Positions 44,773 through 53,732 of a stretch of DNA of 64,000 nucleotides are shown piece after piece. The position numbers and the translations under genes were made by a program. Position 1 is the first letter of the stretch, and every line of letters begins with the position of its first letter. The notes beneath the pieces were generated by a model that saw only the letters and a list, made by a program, of their open reading frames with translations, did no database searches and had not been told where the DNA came from. This DNA comes from Flavobacterium reichenbachii (GTDB lineage Bacteria > Bacteroidota > Bacteroidia > Flavobacteriales > Flavobacteriaceae), in the NCBI RefSeq assembly GCF_002217435.1, contig NZ_MUHF01000001.1, positions 230,066 through 294,065 of the forward strand, written 5' to 3'.

Positions 44773-46398
44773 TTATCCTAAAAATGGATATCTGTAATCT
44801 TCTGGAGTTACAAAAGTTTCCTTTATAGTTCTAGGAGAAGCCCAACGCAGTAAGTTTAATGCAGAACCTGCTTTATCGTTAGTTCCAGAAGCTCTGGCAC
44901 CGCCAAAAGGCTGCATTCCTACAACTGCTCCAGTTGGTTTATCATTAATATAGAAGTTACCAGCTGAGTTTTGCAATTTTATTGTAGCAACTTCAATAGC
45001 ATAACGATCCTGGCTAAATACAGCTCCTGTCAAAGCATACTCAGAAGTAGTATCAACTAGTTCTAAAGTCTTTTCCCATTTTGCATCTTCGTAAACATAA
45101 ATAGTAATTACTGGTCCAAACAACTCAGTTTCCATTGTTGTATATTTTGGATTTGTTGTTACAATAACCGTTGGCTCAATAAAATACCCAACTGATTTAT
45201 CGTAGTTACCTCCAATTATAATTTCGGCATCAGCATCTTTTTTAGCCTGATCAATATAACTTGCTAATTTGTCAAAAGAACCTTCGTGAATAACAGCTGT
45301 AATAAAGTTTCCAAAATCTTCCGGAGAACCCATTTTCATAGATTTTACATCAGCAATTAATTGTTCTTTTACAGCTGGCCATAAACTTTGCGGAATATAA
45401 GCTCTTGAAGCAGCAGAACATTTTTGCCCTTGAAATTCAAAAGCACCACGAGTGATTCCTGTAGCTATTTGTTTTACGTTTGCACTTGGGTGAGCAATGA
45501 TAAAATCTTTACCACCAGTTTCACCAACGATTCTTGGGTATGTTTTATAATTGTGAATGTTTGCACCAATTTTAGCCCAAATATCTTTAAATACGTGAGT
45601 TGAACCTGTAAAGTGAATTCCAGCAAAATCACGGCTTGCTAAAATAGTATCTGTAATCATTAATGCATCTCCAAAAACTACATTAATAACTCCATCAGGA
45701 ACTCCAGCTTCTTTGAAAACATCGATAATAATTTTTGCCGAAAAAACTTGGCTGTCACTTGGTTTCCAAACCACAACATTCCCCATCATTGCAGCACTTG
45801 CAGGAAGGTTGGCAGCGATAGCAGTAAAGTTAAATGGAGTAATAGCGTAAACAAAACCTTCTAGAGGTCTGTATTCTAAACGGTTCCAAACTGAAGAGTC
45901 AGATTTTGGCTGATCGTTATAAATTTGAGTCATAAATTCTACGTTGTAACGTAAAAAATCAATCAACTCACAAGATGCATCAATTTCTGCCTGATGAATG
46001 TTTTTAGACTGGCCAATCATGGTTGCTGCATTAATACGAGCTCTGTATGGGCCTGCAATTAATTCAGCTGCTTTTAAGAAAATAGCAGCACGTTGTTCCC
46101 ATGCCATATTTGCCCATGCTTTTCTTGATTCAAGTGCATTTGCAATGGCTTTTTCTATATGTTGTTTTTCTGCTAAATGATACGTTCCTACAATATGTTT
46201 GTGATCGTGTGGAGCAGATATTGTTTTTGTGTTTCCTGTTCTGATTTCTTCACTTCCAATATATAAAGGAACATCAATTTTAGAATTCCATAATGAAGTA
46301 TAAGCTGCCTGAACTGCTGCTTTTTCTGGTGAATTTGGAGCGTAGCCTTTTACAGGCTCGTTTACCGCTTTTGGTACTTGAAAGAATCCTTTTAGCAT
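44773..46398 (-). CDS. pruA: L-glutamate gamma-semialdehyde dehydrogenase (P5C dehydrogenase)
   Basis: A 541-residue aldehyde dehydrogenase that oxidises the second intermediate of proline breakdown to glutamate with NAD. The catalytic Glu is in VGETGGKDF and the catalytic Cys in FQGQKCSAASRAY. ITPFNFTAIAANLP and FGGARASGTNDKAG are the PruA-type hallmarks. I start at ATG 46398 (MLKGFFQVPKAVNEP), the family N-terminus; the 9 extra residues of the longer frame are from a leader. No fused proline dehydrogenase domain. Confidence 0.94.
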   Translation of the reverse strand: MLKGFFQVPKAVNEPVKGYAPNSPEKAAVQAAYTSLWNSKIDVPLYIGSEEIRTGNTKTISAPHDHKHIVGTYHLAEKQHIEKAIANALESRKAWANMAWEQRAAIFLKAAELIAGPYRARINAATMIGQSKNIHQAEIDASCELIDFLRYNVEFMTQIYNDQPKSDSSVWNRLEYRPLEGFVYAITPFNFTAIAANLPASAAMMGNVVVWKPSDSQVFSAKIIIDVFKEAGVPDGVINVVFGDALMITDTILASRDFAGIHFTGSTHVFKDIWAKIGANIHNYKTYPRIVGETGGKDFIIAHPSANVKQIATGITRGAFEFQGQKCSAASRAYIPQSLWPAVKEQLIADVKSMKMGSPEDFGNFITAVIHEGSFDKLASYIDQAKKDADAEIIIGGNYDKSVGYFIEPTVIVTTNPKYTTMETELFGPVITIYVYEDAKWEKTLELVDTTSEYALTGAVFSQDRYAIEVATIKLQNSAGNFYINDKPTGAVVGMQPFGGARASGTNDKAGSALNLLRWASPRTIKETFVTPEDYRYPFLG

Positions 46399-46472
46399 CT
46401 TATTTAAAATTAGATAATTAGACAATTTTAGGGTTGGATTATTTGATTTGTTACGAATAATCTAACGCTGCA

Positions 46473-46506
46473 CAAAAGTACAAAGGATAAATTAATAATT
46501 TGACAA
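46473..46506 (-). promoter_or_regulatory. pruA promoter
   Basis: On the minus strand TTG (46504-46506), a 23-bp spacer and TACTTTTG (46473-46480) fit the Bacteroidota consensus, about 75 bp ahead of the chosen start codon. Confidence 0.5.
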
Positions 46507-46552
46507 AATTATGATTTAGATAACGATAAAAAATGTCGATTAAAATTAATTC

Positions 46553-46939
46553 TTAGTTTAAAGCAAAAGGAGCACACATTCTAAAAGTAGGAACAATTAC
46601 TTTGAATGTTTTTGTAGTAGTGAAATTAATCATATTAAAATGACCCTTCATAGCGCCATAAGGAGACGATAATAAACAACCTGAACTGTAGGTGTGATTT
46701 TCTCCTGGTTTTAAAACTGGTTTTTTGCCAATAACACCCTCTCCGTCTACAACCTCTAAATCGTTTAGAGAATCAAAAATTTCCCAGTGGCGTGAAGTCA
46801 GCTGTACAGAATCTTTACTGTGATTTTCGATTGTAACTACGTAACTAAAAGCAAAATGAATCTTGTAGTTCTTGAAGTAAGTACCTTCAAAACTAGTCAA
46901 AACAGATATTTTTATGCCTCTTGTTATCTGGGAAACCAT
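46553..46939 (-). CDS. apaG: ApaG family protein
   Basis: A 128-residue fibronectin-III-like beta-sandwich protein. VTRGIKISV-like start (VSQITRGIKISVLTSFEGTY), FAFSYVVTIENHSKDSVQL, SRHWEI and VVDGEGVIGKKPVLKPGE with YSSGCLLSSPYGAMKG are the full ApaG signature. The family has been linked to cobalt/magnesium efflux in E. coli-related bacteria, but the mechanism is unproved. Cytosolic and monocistronic in appearance. Confidence 0.93.
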   Translation of the reverse strand: MVSQITRGIKISVLTSFEGTYFKNYKIHFAFSYVVTIENHSKDSVQLTSRHWEIFDSLNDLEVVDGEGVIGKKPVLKPGENHTYSSGCLLSSPYGAMKGHFNMINFTTTKTFKVIVPTFRMCAPFALN

Positions 46940-47017
46940 ACTAAAGTAGTATATATGTGTTGGTTATAGTGGCAAAGTTACAAAAAAAAACATACGATTA
47001 AAAAACTTAACAATCTT

Positions 47018-48277
47018 TTAATTGACTATATTGATAGAGTTTGCATTTCCTTTTCCTATTACTCTTTGGTAGCGGTCAGTGTTTTCTTTATAATATACTA
47101 ATATCATATATTCATTTTCAGTCTGATAAAAGTTTCCATCTACAGCATTTTCATTATCAATTACCCCTTTTTTATCTGCAATTGTATACTGAAAATTAGT
47201 GAAACCTTGTTTTATCATTATCGCTTTCTCATACACTCCTTTATCGGTGTTGTATTCCATTTTGTATTCTGGCGATAAACTGTAATTATTAAACATTCCG
47301 GTAATATAGATGTCTTTGTTTAATCTGAAGGTGGGAGCAGAAAGTGTAAAATATACCCACGCATAATCGGCTTCAATTTCATTATCAGAACCGTTTATAT
47401 TTTTAACAACAAAGTTTCCGTTTACATCTTGGTAAACACTGTAAATCTGATTGGCTCTTGCCTGATTCGTGTATAAATAAGAATTGTAAATATCATTATT
47501 TGTGCCCACTTTGCCTACGTTATTACTTGCAGCACGAATATCTTTGTTTTCAAAATATAAAAATTCATTCCCAGCCCAAAACTGAGTTTCTTTGTCGTAT
47601 TTGTAAATCAGCTGGTTGCCAATGGTATATTGCGGAATCACATTTTTGATCGCAGTATTAAAATTACCATTTTGAAGTAACAGTACTTTTACGCTTTGCG
47701 CCGGAGTTTGAAAATTGATTTCAGTTGATGCAATTGCAAAATCAAGGTTTTGCATATAATTGATATTGCTCAGGTTACGGCTTCGTTTTACCTGCGCAGT
47801 AACGGTCGAACGTTCTTCATATAAAATGAATTTCTTCGAAAAAACAACTTCTCTGTCTTCATTTAGAATCTTTAGCATATAATTTCCTGATAAACGAAGC
47901 TGCGTTGCAAATTGATTTGGAAAGGAAAGTCTGTAATGCGAGTAAATCTGTAACGTATTGAATGAATTGGTGTAATCTGTAATTCTTTGATTGTCAAAAC
48001 CTCTTATGTAATCTGTTTTCGGGATATCGGTTGGTTTCCAATTGTAATCACAATGTGTAACTTCAAAATAATAATTGGCTTCATTACCAAATAAATCATC
48101 AAACTGCAGCTGAAACGAAGATCCTAGTTCGAATATTGGAACAACATTGCTGCCGTTCTGCACAAACGTTACAGTTTTAATATTATAAGGAGGAACAACT
48201 TCTGTCTGTACTTCTTGAGCGATGGCCGAAGTAAAAATAAAAAGCAGAAGAAGTTTTTGAAACAAAAATTTTAGCAT
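47018..48277 (-). CDS. type IX secretion system plug-domain protein (DUF5103)
   Basis: A 419-residue exported protein with a signal peptide (FQKLLLLFIFTSAIAQE) and a DUF5103 N-terminal domain (VPPYNIKTVTFVQNG, FELGSSFQLQFDDL, YYFEVTHCDYNW). The C-terminal half is beta-rich. This family was named plug after its member seen closing the lateral opening of the SprA translocon in Flavobacterium. It therefore probably supports secretion of T9SS cargo such as the LRR/lectin protein at 11-14 kb. There are no other T9SS core genes beside it. Confidence 0.9.
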   Translation of the reverse strand: MLKFLFQKLLLLFIFTSAIAQEVQTEVVPPYNIKTVTFVQNGSNVVPIFELGSSFQLQFDDLFGNEANYYFEVTHCDYNWKPTDIPKTDYIRGFDNQRITDYTNSFNTLQIYSHYRLSFPNQFATQLRLSGNYMLKILNEDREVVFSKKFILYEERSTVTAQVKRSRNLSNINYMQNLDFAIASTEINFQTPAQSVKVLLLQNGNFNTAIKNVIPQYTIGNQLIYKYDKETQFWAGNEFLYFENKDIRAASNNVGKVGTNNDIYNSYLYTNQARANQIYSVYQDVNGNFVVKNINGSDNEIEADYAWVYFTLSAPTFRLNKDIYITGMFNNYSLSPEYKMEYNTDKGVYEKAIMIKQGFTNFQYTIADKKGVIDNENAVDGNFYQTENEYMILVYYKENTDRYQRVIGKGNANSINIVN

Positions 48278-48356
48278 CTTTTACGTTGTAAGATTGTAAA
48301 TATAACAAATTTATATAACGTAAAATAAGCTGTTATATTGGTTTCAAAACAAATTT

Positions 48357-51263
48357 TTATGAACCCAAAATGTATTCTAAGTTCACTTCGATTTCGTCAT
48401 TAATATAGCTTTCTTCTAAAAGCGAATCAGATAACAGTTTTTTGTTTTCCTGAAGTTTGATTATTTTTTCTTCTACCGTATTTTTAGAAATAAACCTGAT
48501 AACGTTTACTTTATTCAATTGCCCAATTCTATGTGCTCGGCCCACTCCTTGTTTTTCAGCAAAAGGATTCCACCACGGATCTAAGAACAAAACATAGGAA
48601 GCCTTAGTAATATTCAATCCGACGCCACCCGCTTTTAGCGAAATAAAAAACAACATTGGATTTTCTTTTTCCTGAAATGTTTTTACCTGCTGTTCTCTTT
48701 TGCTCGCGGGAGTTTCGCCCGTAATTTCGCAGAAAGCTATTTTGTTTGCCTTGCACCAATCGGTATAAAAATTCAGATTCGTAACAAAGGAGCTGAAGAT
48801 GATGGTCTTTTGTTTTCCTTTTACCAAATTTTCAAGATAATTGGTAACGGCAATATATTTTCCGGAATCAATTTCCGAATCCTGATCAACCATTTTAGGA
48901 TGATTGCTTAATTGTCTTAGTTTCATCAACGTATTTATAACACTGATTTTGTCGGGACTTGATCCGTCTGTTTTTAGTAAAAAATTACGAGCTTTTGATT
49001 TTTCTTGTTCGTATAGTTTTTCCTGTTCAGGATCCATATTGCAATAATAAATCTGTTCTGATAATTCTGGCAGATCCTTTAAAACCTGTTCTTTGGTTCT
49101 TCTTAAAATATAAGGCTGAATGAGGTTTTTTAATTCAGACAAAACATTTTCATCTTGCTTTTTCTCAATCGGATTTTTAAAATTTTCAGTAAAAAAAGCA
49201 TAACTGCCCAAAATATCAGGGTTTATAAACTGCATTTGTGACCATAAATCGTCAAGCGAATTTTCGATAGGCGTACCGCTAAGTGCAATTTTATGAGCCG
49301 TATTTATTTTGTTTATGGCTTTAAAAATCTTAGAATTTTTGTTTTTAATGTATTGACTTTCGTCTAAGATTAAATAACGGAAATCGTACTTTTCTAAAAT
49401 TGCGATATCACGGTGAATAATGCTGTAGCTGGTAAAAATTAAATCTGTTGATGCTAATCTTCCTGCTAATAATTTTCTGTCATTACCAATGTACTGCATT
49501 TTTGAAAAATGCGGTGTAAATTTTCCGGCTTCGTTGTACCAGTTAAAAACCAGAGAAGAGGGCAAAACAATTAATGTTTTTAAAGGTTCCCTTTCAATAG
49601 TAGTTTCGTTTTGAAACAAATCAAAATTGGTTGTTTTAGTTGTAAAGCCTAATTGTTCTTGCACAGAAACCAAAACTGCTAATGTCTGCAAAGTTTTTCC
49701 AAGTCCCATATCATCAGCCAGACATGCGCCTAAACTTGAGTTAAAATGTCCCAAAAGCCATTTTACACCATCAACCTGATAAGGTCTTAAAGTTGCTTTT
49801 AGTAAATCTGAAGCCGTATATTCTGCTTTATGAATTTGATCTAAATCATTGTCGATTTCAGAAATTCCGTCCAAAGCTGTAAAATTACTTTTACGCAAAA
49901 GAAGATTTCCATTTTCTGTTTTAGCAAGCTTGGCCAGTGAACCGTATTTGCTAAACCATTCGAGCGGAATCAAGAAATAATTTCCGTCGGGCAGTAAAAA
50001 GAGTCTTTCTTTGCTTTTTATGTTTGGAATAATTTCCTTAAAATTGATCGTATAGGTCCCAATTTCAATGATTATTTTAATATCAAACCAATCTTCTTTT
50101 GTGTCTTTTGAGGCTGAAATGGTATTACTTTCTGTAATGATTTCTTTGCTTTCCAGTTTCAAATTCTGAATGGTAAAACCTAAACTTTTGAGTTTTTCTT
50201 TATGATCAATGATCAACTGAATATTAACATAAGGATCTTCATTTTCTGCTTCTGAATTCAATCCAAATAATTCGTTTTTGATTTTTATTAAACCAATTTC
50301 GAGTAATTTGTCTGCATATGAATTTTCATCAGAGTTTCGTTTAAACTGAATTATTTTGGGTTCATTCGCAATGCTGAAATCAACAAACGAATGTGTTTTT
50401 TTACTTTTACCGGCATCAAAAGAATATCCGTTATAATCAAAATAAAGATTCAGATAATAACAGTTTTTAAAAAAATCAAAAACAGGCTGAATCGTACAGG
50501 AAATGATCTTGTCACGAAGTTCAATTTCAAAACCATTGGCTTCGATGTCAATTTTTTTAGCTATTTCGGGAATGAAATTTTTAAAATAATCATCGACTAA
50601 TTTCGAAGGTATTTCAATTGATTTTTTCTTTAAAAAAGGCATCAGTTTTTTAGAATTCAGCTCTTTTAACTGTCCTAATTTTTTATTGATAATCAACCAG
50701 CCGGGTTCATCCAAAAGAATGTTAACAGTGCTGTTCATCGGTAAAAAAGCAGCTTCGTTTTCTTTTAAAGAAAGGGTGTAAGTAATACCTTCAGGATGTT
50801 TGTCAAATTGAATCTGAGGTTCAAAATCAAGCGGTTCAACACTGACTCTGGAGCGATAAAAATCCTTCTCGGCTCCCATATTAAGAGATAACGGAAATTG
50901 TTCTGCTGTAATTATACAATAAAAGGAACTTAAATTGATTTTTAAATGCTGGCGAATTGCAAAATCAATTTTAGAATCTTTCTGCAAGTCAGCAATTGTC
51001 TTTGCCGATTTGATTTTTGCACTGAATTTTTTGAAAATAAATTCAGGTTTTAAAGACTCGCAAATAGTCAATATTTTTTTTGTATTCGAATCTAAATTTT
51101 CCAAAACAATTCCAAAGCTTTCCAGTACGTCTTTACTTGCTTTTTTGTTTAGATATTTAATATCGCCGGCATCCTCAACGATATAAGCTGTTGGAATATA
51201 GACATTCAGATTTTTTTCAAAACTGATGTCAAAACAGAACTGAAATGAATTTGTAGGTTCCAA
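48357..51263 (-). CDS. SNF2-family DEAD/DEAH-box helicase
   Basis: A 968-residue ATP-driven DNA translocase. The C-terminal half has Walker A DDMGLGKTLQTLAVL near residue 515, the DEAH-type box LILDESQYIKN, motif III LSGTPIENSLDDLWSQM, and in the second RecA lobe FISLKAGGVGLNITKA with QGVGRAHRIGQ. The N-terminal half (about 490 residues) is a long beta/alpha region without recognised motifs; no SWIM zinc-finger Cys pattern is seen. Bacterial SNF2 proteins remodel RNA polymerase or nucleoprotein; the exact role is unknown. It stands alone. Confidence 0.9.
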   Translation of the reverse strand: MEPTNSFQFCFDISFEKNLNVYIPTAYIVEDAGDIKYLNKKASKDVLESFGIVLENLDSNTKKILTICESLKPEFIFKKFSAKIKSAKTIADLQKDSKIDFAIRQHLKINLSSFYCIITAEQFPLSLNMGAEKDFYRSRVSVEPLDFEPQIQFDKHPEGITYTLSLKENEAAFLPMNSTVNILLDEPGWLIINKKLGQLKELNSKKLMPFLKKKSIEIPSKLVDDYFKNFIPEIAKKIDIEANGFEIELRDKIISCTIQPVFDFFKNCYYLNLYFDYNGYSFDAGKSKKTHSFVDFSIANEPKIIQFKRNSDENSYADKLLEIGLIKIKNELFGLNSEAENEDPYVNIQLIIDHKEKLKSLGFTIQNLKLESKEIITESNTISASKDTKEDWFDIKIIIEIGTYTINFKEIIPNIKSKERLFLLPDGNYFLIPLEWFSKYGSLAKLAKTENGNLLLRKSNFTALDGISEIDNDLDQIHKAEYTASDLLKATLRPYQVDGVKWLLGHFNSSLGACLADDMGLGKTLQTLAVLVSVQEQLGFTTKTTNFDLFQNETTIEREPLKTLIVLPSSLVFNWYNEAGKFTPHFSKMQYIGNDRKLLAGRLASTDLIFTSYSIIHRDIAILEKYDFRYLILDESQYIKNKNSKIFKAINKINTAHKIALSGTPIENSLDDLWSQMQFINPDILGSYAFFTENFKNPIEKKQDENVLSELKNLIQPYILRRTKEQVLKDLPELSEQIYYCNMDPEQEKLYEQEKSKARNFLLKTDGSSPDKISVINTLMKLRQLSNHPKMVDQDSEIDSGKYIAVTNYLENLVKGKQKTIIFSSFVTNLNFYTDWCKANKIAFCEITGETPASKREQQVKTFQEKENPMLFFISLKAGGVGLNITKASYVLFLDPWWNPFAEKQGVGRAHRIGQLNKVNVIRFISKNTVEEKIIKLQENKKLLSDSLLEESYINDEIEVNLEYILGS

Positions 51264-51308
51264 GATTTGAAATTTGGTTTGTATGGTTTTGGTTCGGCTT
51301 ATAAAATT

Positions 51309-51346
51309 AAAAAGTTTTCAAAATAGGGCGATTCTGAAAACTTTTT
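51309..51346 (-). terminator. terminator of the methyltransferase gene
   Basis: A perfect 12-bp stem AAAAAGTTTTCA/TGAAAACTTTTT lies downstream of the methyltransferase stop on the minus strand. The adjacent ACTTATATCACTTATATAG resembles one half of the palindromic repeat near 55.0 kb. Confidence 0.75.
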
Positions 51347-51377
51347 AAATAACTTATATCACTTATATAGTGAAAAA

Positions 51378-52151
51378 CTAATTTTCCTGTTTAAAGCAAA
51401 GCGGAATAATTTCTCCTTTTGCCAGACAATATTTTTCTACCAATTCTGGTGCGATTTTATTAGTATAATCTTCTTCGATTACAATAAAACCAATGCTTCT
51501 TAACTTATCAAAATAATCGCGTCCATAAACACGAACGTGATCGTATTGTCCGAATATTTTAGCACGCTCTTTTTGATCTGTAATTGAGTCGTCTGCAAAA
51601 GTAACTTCTCTGGATAAATCCTGCGGGATTTGAAGAATTGCCATTCCGCCCGGTTTTAAAACACGAAATAATTCCTGCATTGCTTTTGTATCGTCTGGAA
51701 TATGTTCTAAAACGTGATTACATAAAATAACATCATATTCGTTATCTTTAAAAGGCAGGTTGCAAATATCTGCTTTTACATCTGCCAAAGGCGAAAGTAA
51801 ATCGGTGGTAGTATAATCAAGATTTTTCTGCTTGCGGAATCTTTTATAAAAAGCCTGTTCCGGAGCAAAATGAAGTACTTTTTTTGGTGCTGTAAAAAAA
51901 TCAGTCTGATCGTTTAAATAAAGCCAAAGCAAGCGGTGTCTTTCTAAAGAAAGTGTACTTGGCGAAAGCACATTGTTGCGCTGTTTTCCGTATCCGTAAG
52001 GTAAAAAAGATTTAAAACTTCTGCCATCAATTGGATCTGTAAATTTATCTCCTTTTAATGAGAAAGCTAAAATTGGACGCGCCACATAACTCAAACGAAT
52101 TAATAATGGACGTGGAATTGTATTAAGTACGAGTTTAAAAAGTTTCTTCAC
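51378..52151 (-). CDS. class I SAM-dependent methyltransferase
   Basis: A 257-residue methyltransferase of the type 11 class. Motifs seen are VLHFAPEQAF, ADVKADICNLPFKDNEYDVI, LCNHVLEHIPDDTKAMQELF and RVLKPGGMAILQIPQD. The N-terminal 60 residues carry a basic segment typical of a Bacteroidota group. The substrate is unknown. It belongs to a minus-strand run map - GxxExxY - methyltransferase, with a 78-bp gap containing an inverted-repeat arm. Confidence 0.87.
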   Translation of the reverse strand: MKKLFKLVLNTIPRPLLIRLSYVARPILAFSLKGDKFTDPIDGRSFKSFLPYGYGKQRNNVLSPSTLSLERHRLLWLYLNDQTDFFTAPKKVLHFAPEQAFYKRFRKQKNLDYTTTDLLSPLADVKADICNLPFKDNEYDVILCNHVLEHIPDDTKAMQELFRVLKPGGMAILQIPQDLSREVTFADDSITDQKERAKIFGQYDHVRVYGRDYFDKLRSIGFIVIEEDYTNKIAPELVEKYCLAKGEIIPLCFKQEN

Positions 52152-52165
52152 GATTAAATAATTTG

Positions 52166-52187
52166 AACACGAATTTCACGAATTTAC
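52166..52187. repeat. left inverted-repeat arm flanking the GxxExxY gene
   Basis: The 22-bp arm (beginning AACACGAATTTCACGAATTT) is matched at 20 of 22 positions by the inverted complement of 52651-52672. A second copy of the core word, GTGAAATTTCACGAAC, lies at 52203-52218 inside the cassette. Confidence 0.75.
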
Positions 52188-52229
52188 ACTAATAAACACA
52201 TGGTGAAATTTCACGAACTTTGATTTGGG

Positions 52230-52607
52230 TTAAAGTATTATTCTTTTATACTTGAGGCTGTCTTCTCCAAAATTGATTAGTAGACCTAATTTGTTTTTTG
52301 ATGCAGCTAAATAATTTAATGTCTGCTTAATTTCACTTGTTGATAATGTTGCAATTGCTTTAAGCTCTAAAATAATTTTATCGAAAATGACAAAATCTGC
52401 AAAGTAATAACTGGGCAAAATAATGTCTTTGTAGCTAATATTATATCTTAATTCCCGATTATACGGAATATTATTTCTTTGAAACTCATATTCTAAAGCG
52501 TCGCCGTAAACTTTCTCACTATGTCCTTTTCCTAATATTTTATGCACTTCCATACAGAGTCCTATAATTTTATAGGACTCTTCTCTTAAATATAATTCAC
52601 TCATCAT
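52230..52607 (-). CDS. GxxExxY protein
   Basis: A 125-residue protein. The family name motif is seen as GHSEKVY in GKGHSEKVYGDALE near residues 28-36. The second half looks like a PD-(D/E)XK nuclease core: Asp in YFADFVIFD and ELK in IILELKAIATLS, followed by a helix with TSEIKQTLNYLAAS. Members are common in Bacteroidota, and some lie in rRNA intervening sequences. The gene sits between two near-perfect inverted repeats, which hints at a mobile or domesticated cassette. Function unproved. Confidence 0.85.
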   Translation of the reverse strand: MMSELYLREESYKIIGLCMEVHKILGKGHSEKVYGDALEYEFQRNNIPYNRELRYNISYKDIILPSYYFADFVIFDKIILELKAIATLSTSEIKQTLNYLAASKNKLGLLINFGEDSLKYKRIIL

Positions 52608-52650
52608 TCATTCACTCATTCAGTGTAATTTCACAACAACATTAATCCGT

Positions 52651-52672
52651 GTTAATTCGTGAAATTTGTGTT
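52651..52672. repeat. right inverted-repeat arm flanking the GxxExxY gene
   Basis: GTTAATTCGTGAAATTTGTG plus two T forms the mate of 52166-52187. Its end overlaps the stop codon of map (52671-52673), suggesting that the element abuts map. Confidence 0.75.
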
Positions 52673-53489
52673 ATAATATCAACGGCACTTTTCTAAATTC
52701 ATCTTCTTCATTACTTTCGATTCCTAAAGCTTTGTAGATGTATTGAAAAGTGGATAATAATTCTGGTTTGCCGTCAATTAGCGCCACATCGTGTTCAAAA
52801 TGAGCACTTGGTTTTCCGTCGGCAGTCAAAATTGTCCAGCCGTCTTTCAATTGTTTGATGTTTCTTGTTCCCATATTGATCATTGGCTCAATAGCTACAA
52901 CCATTCCTTCAACAAAAAGTTTTCCGCGTCCGCGTTTTCCGTAGTTTGGCATTTCAGGCTCTTCGTGCATTTTTTTTCCAACACCGTGTCCAACCAATTC
53001 ACGAACAACTCCGTAACCGTGTGCTTCTGTATATTTCTGAATCGCATTTCCAACATCTTCAACGCGATTTCCTGCTTTAAATTCTCTAATTCCAACATAT
53101 AGAGATTCTTTCGTCACCTGCAAAAGTTTTTTAACTTCTGGAGCAACTTCCCCGATTTCAAAACTATAAGCGTGATCTCCGTGGTATCCATTTTTAAAAG
53201 CGCCGCAATCAACAGAAATTACATCTCCGTTTTTTAGGGGTGTGTTATTTGGTATTCCGTGTACAACCTGTGCATTCGGACTCATACAAAGCGAATTCGG
53301 GAAATCGTACAATCCTAAAAAGCTTGGGGTTGCACCGTGATCACGAATGAATTCTTCGGCTAATTTGTCAAGATATAATGTAGTAACTCCTTCTTTAATT
53401 TCAGAAGCAATCATTCCTAATGTTTTCGATACGATTAAAGCACTTTCGCGCATTAATTCGATTTCTTCTCTAGTTTTTTGGATAATCAT
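52671..53489 (-). CDS. map: type I methionine aminopeptidase
   Basis: A 272-residue metalloenzyme that removes the initiator methionine. I begin at 53489 (MIIQKTREEIELMRESALIV), the standard N-terminus. Active-site blocks are GVVRELVGHGVGKKMHEEP with the catalytic His, SVDCGAFKNGYHGDHAYSFE with two Asp ligands, MVVAIEPMINMG with a Glu ligand, and SAHFEHDVALID with the last Glu/His. The C-terminal RKVPLIL extension is longer than in E. coli, as in other Bacteroidota. Confidence 0.94.
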   Translation of the reverse strand: MIIQKTREEIELMRESALIVSKTLGMIASEIKEGVTTLYLDKLAEEFIRDHGATPSFLGLYDFPNSLCMSPNAQVVHGIPNNTPLKNGDVISVDCGAFKNGYHGDHAYSFEIGEVAPEVKKLLQVTKESLYVGIREFKAGNRVEDVGNAIQKYTEAHGYGVVRELVGHGVGKKMHEEPEMPNYGKRGRGKLFVEGMVVAIEPMINMGTRNIKQLKDGWTILTADGKPSAHFEHDVALIDGKPELLSTFQYIYKALGIESNEEDEFRKVPLIL

Positions 53490-53732
53490 ATTTTTCCCAT
53501 TTTCAGTTCGCAAAAGTACGATTTTAATATTATTTCTGTATCTAATTTTTTTGCTGTGAATTAGGTTTTTTTTGCCTTGAATTTACAGATTGCTGCAAAT
53601 TATATTGGAATATTCATTTCACGAATCTTAACAGTATAGATTTTAACGGATAATTTATAGCTGTTTTAAGAGCCAGAAAAACAAATTATCTCGTAAAAAA
53701 GCCCTAAATTAGTAGTAAAAACGTGTGAAATC

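Noticed and set aside
51351..51369. Third full copy of the CATATAAG palindromic repeat
   Set aside because: Only one arm-like half is present and the conserved centre is missing, so it is mentioned only as a possible remnant.
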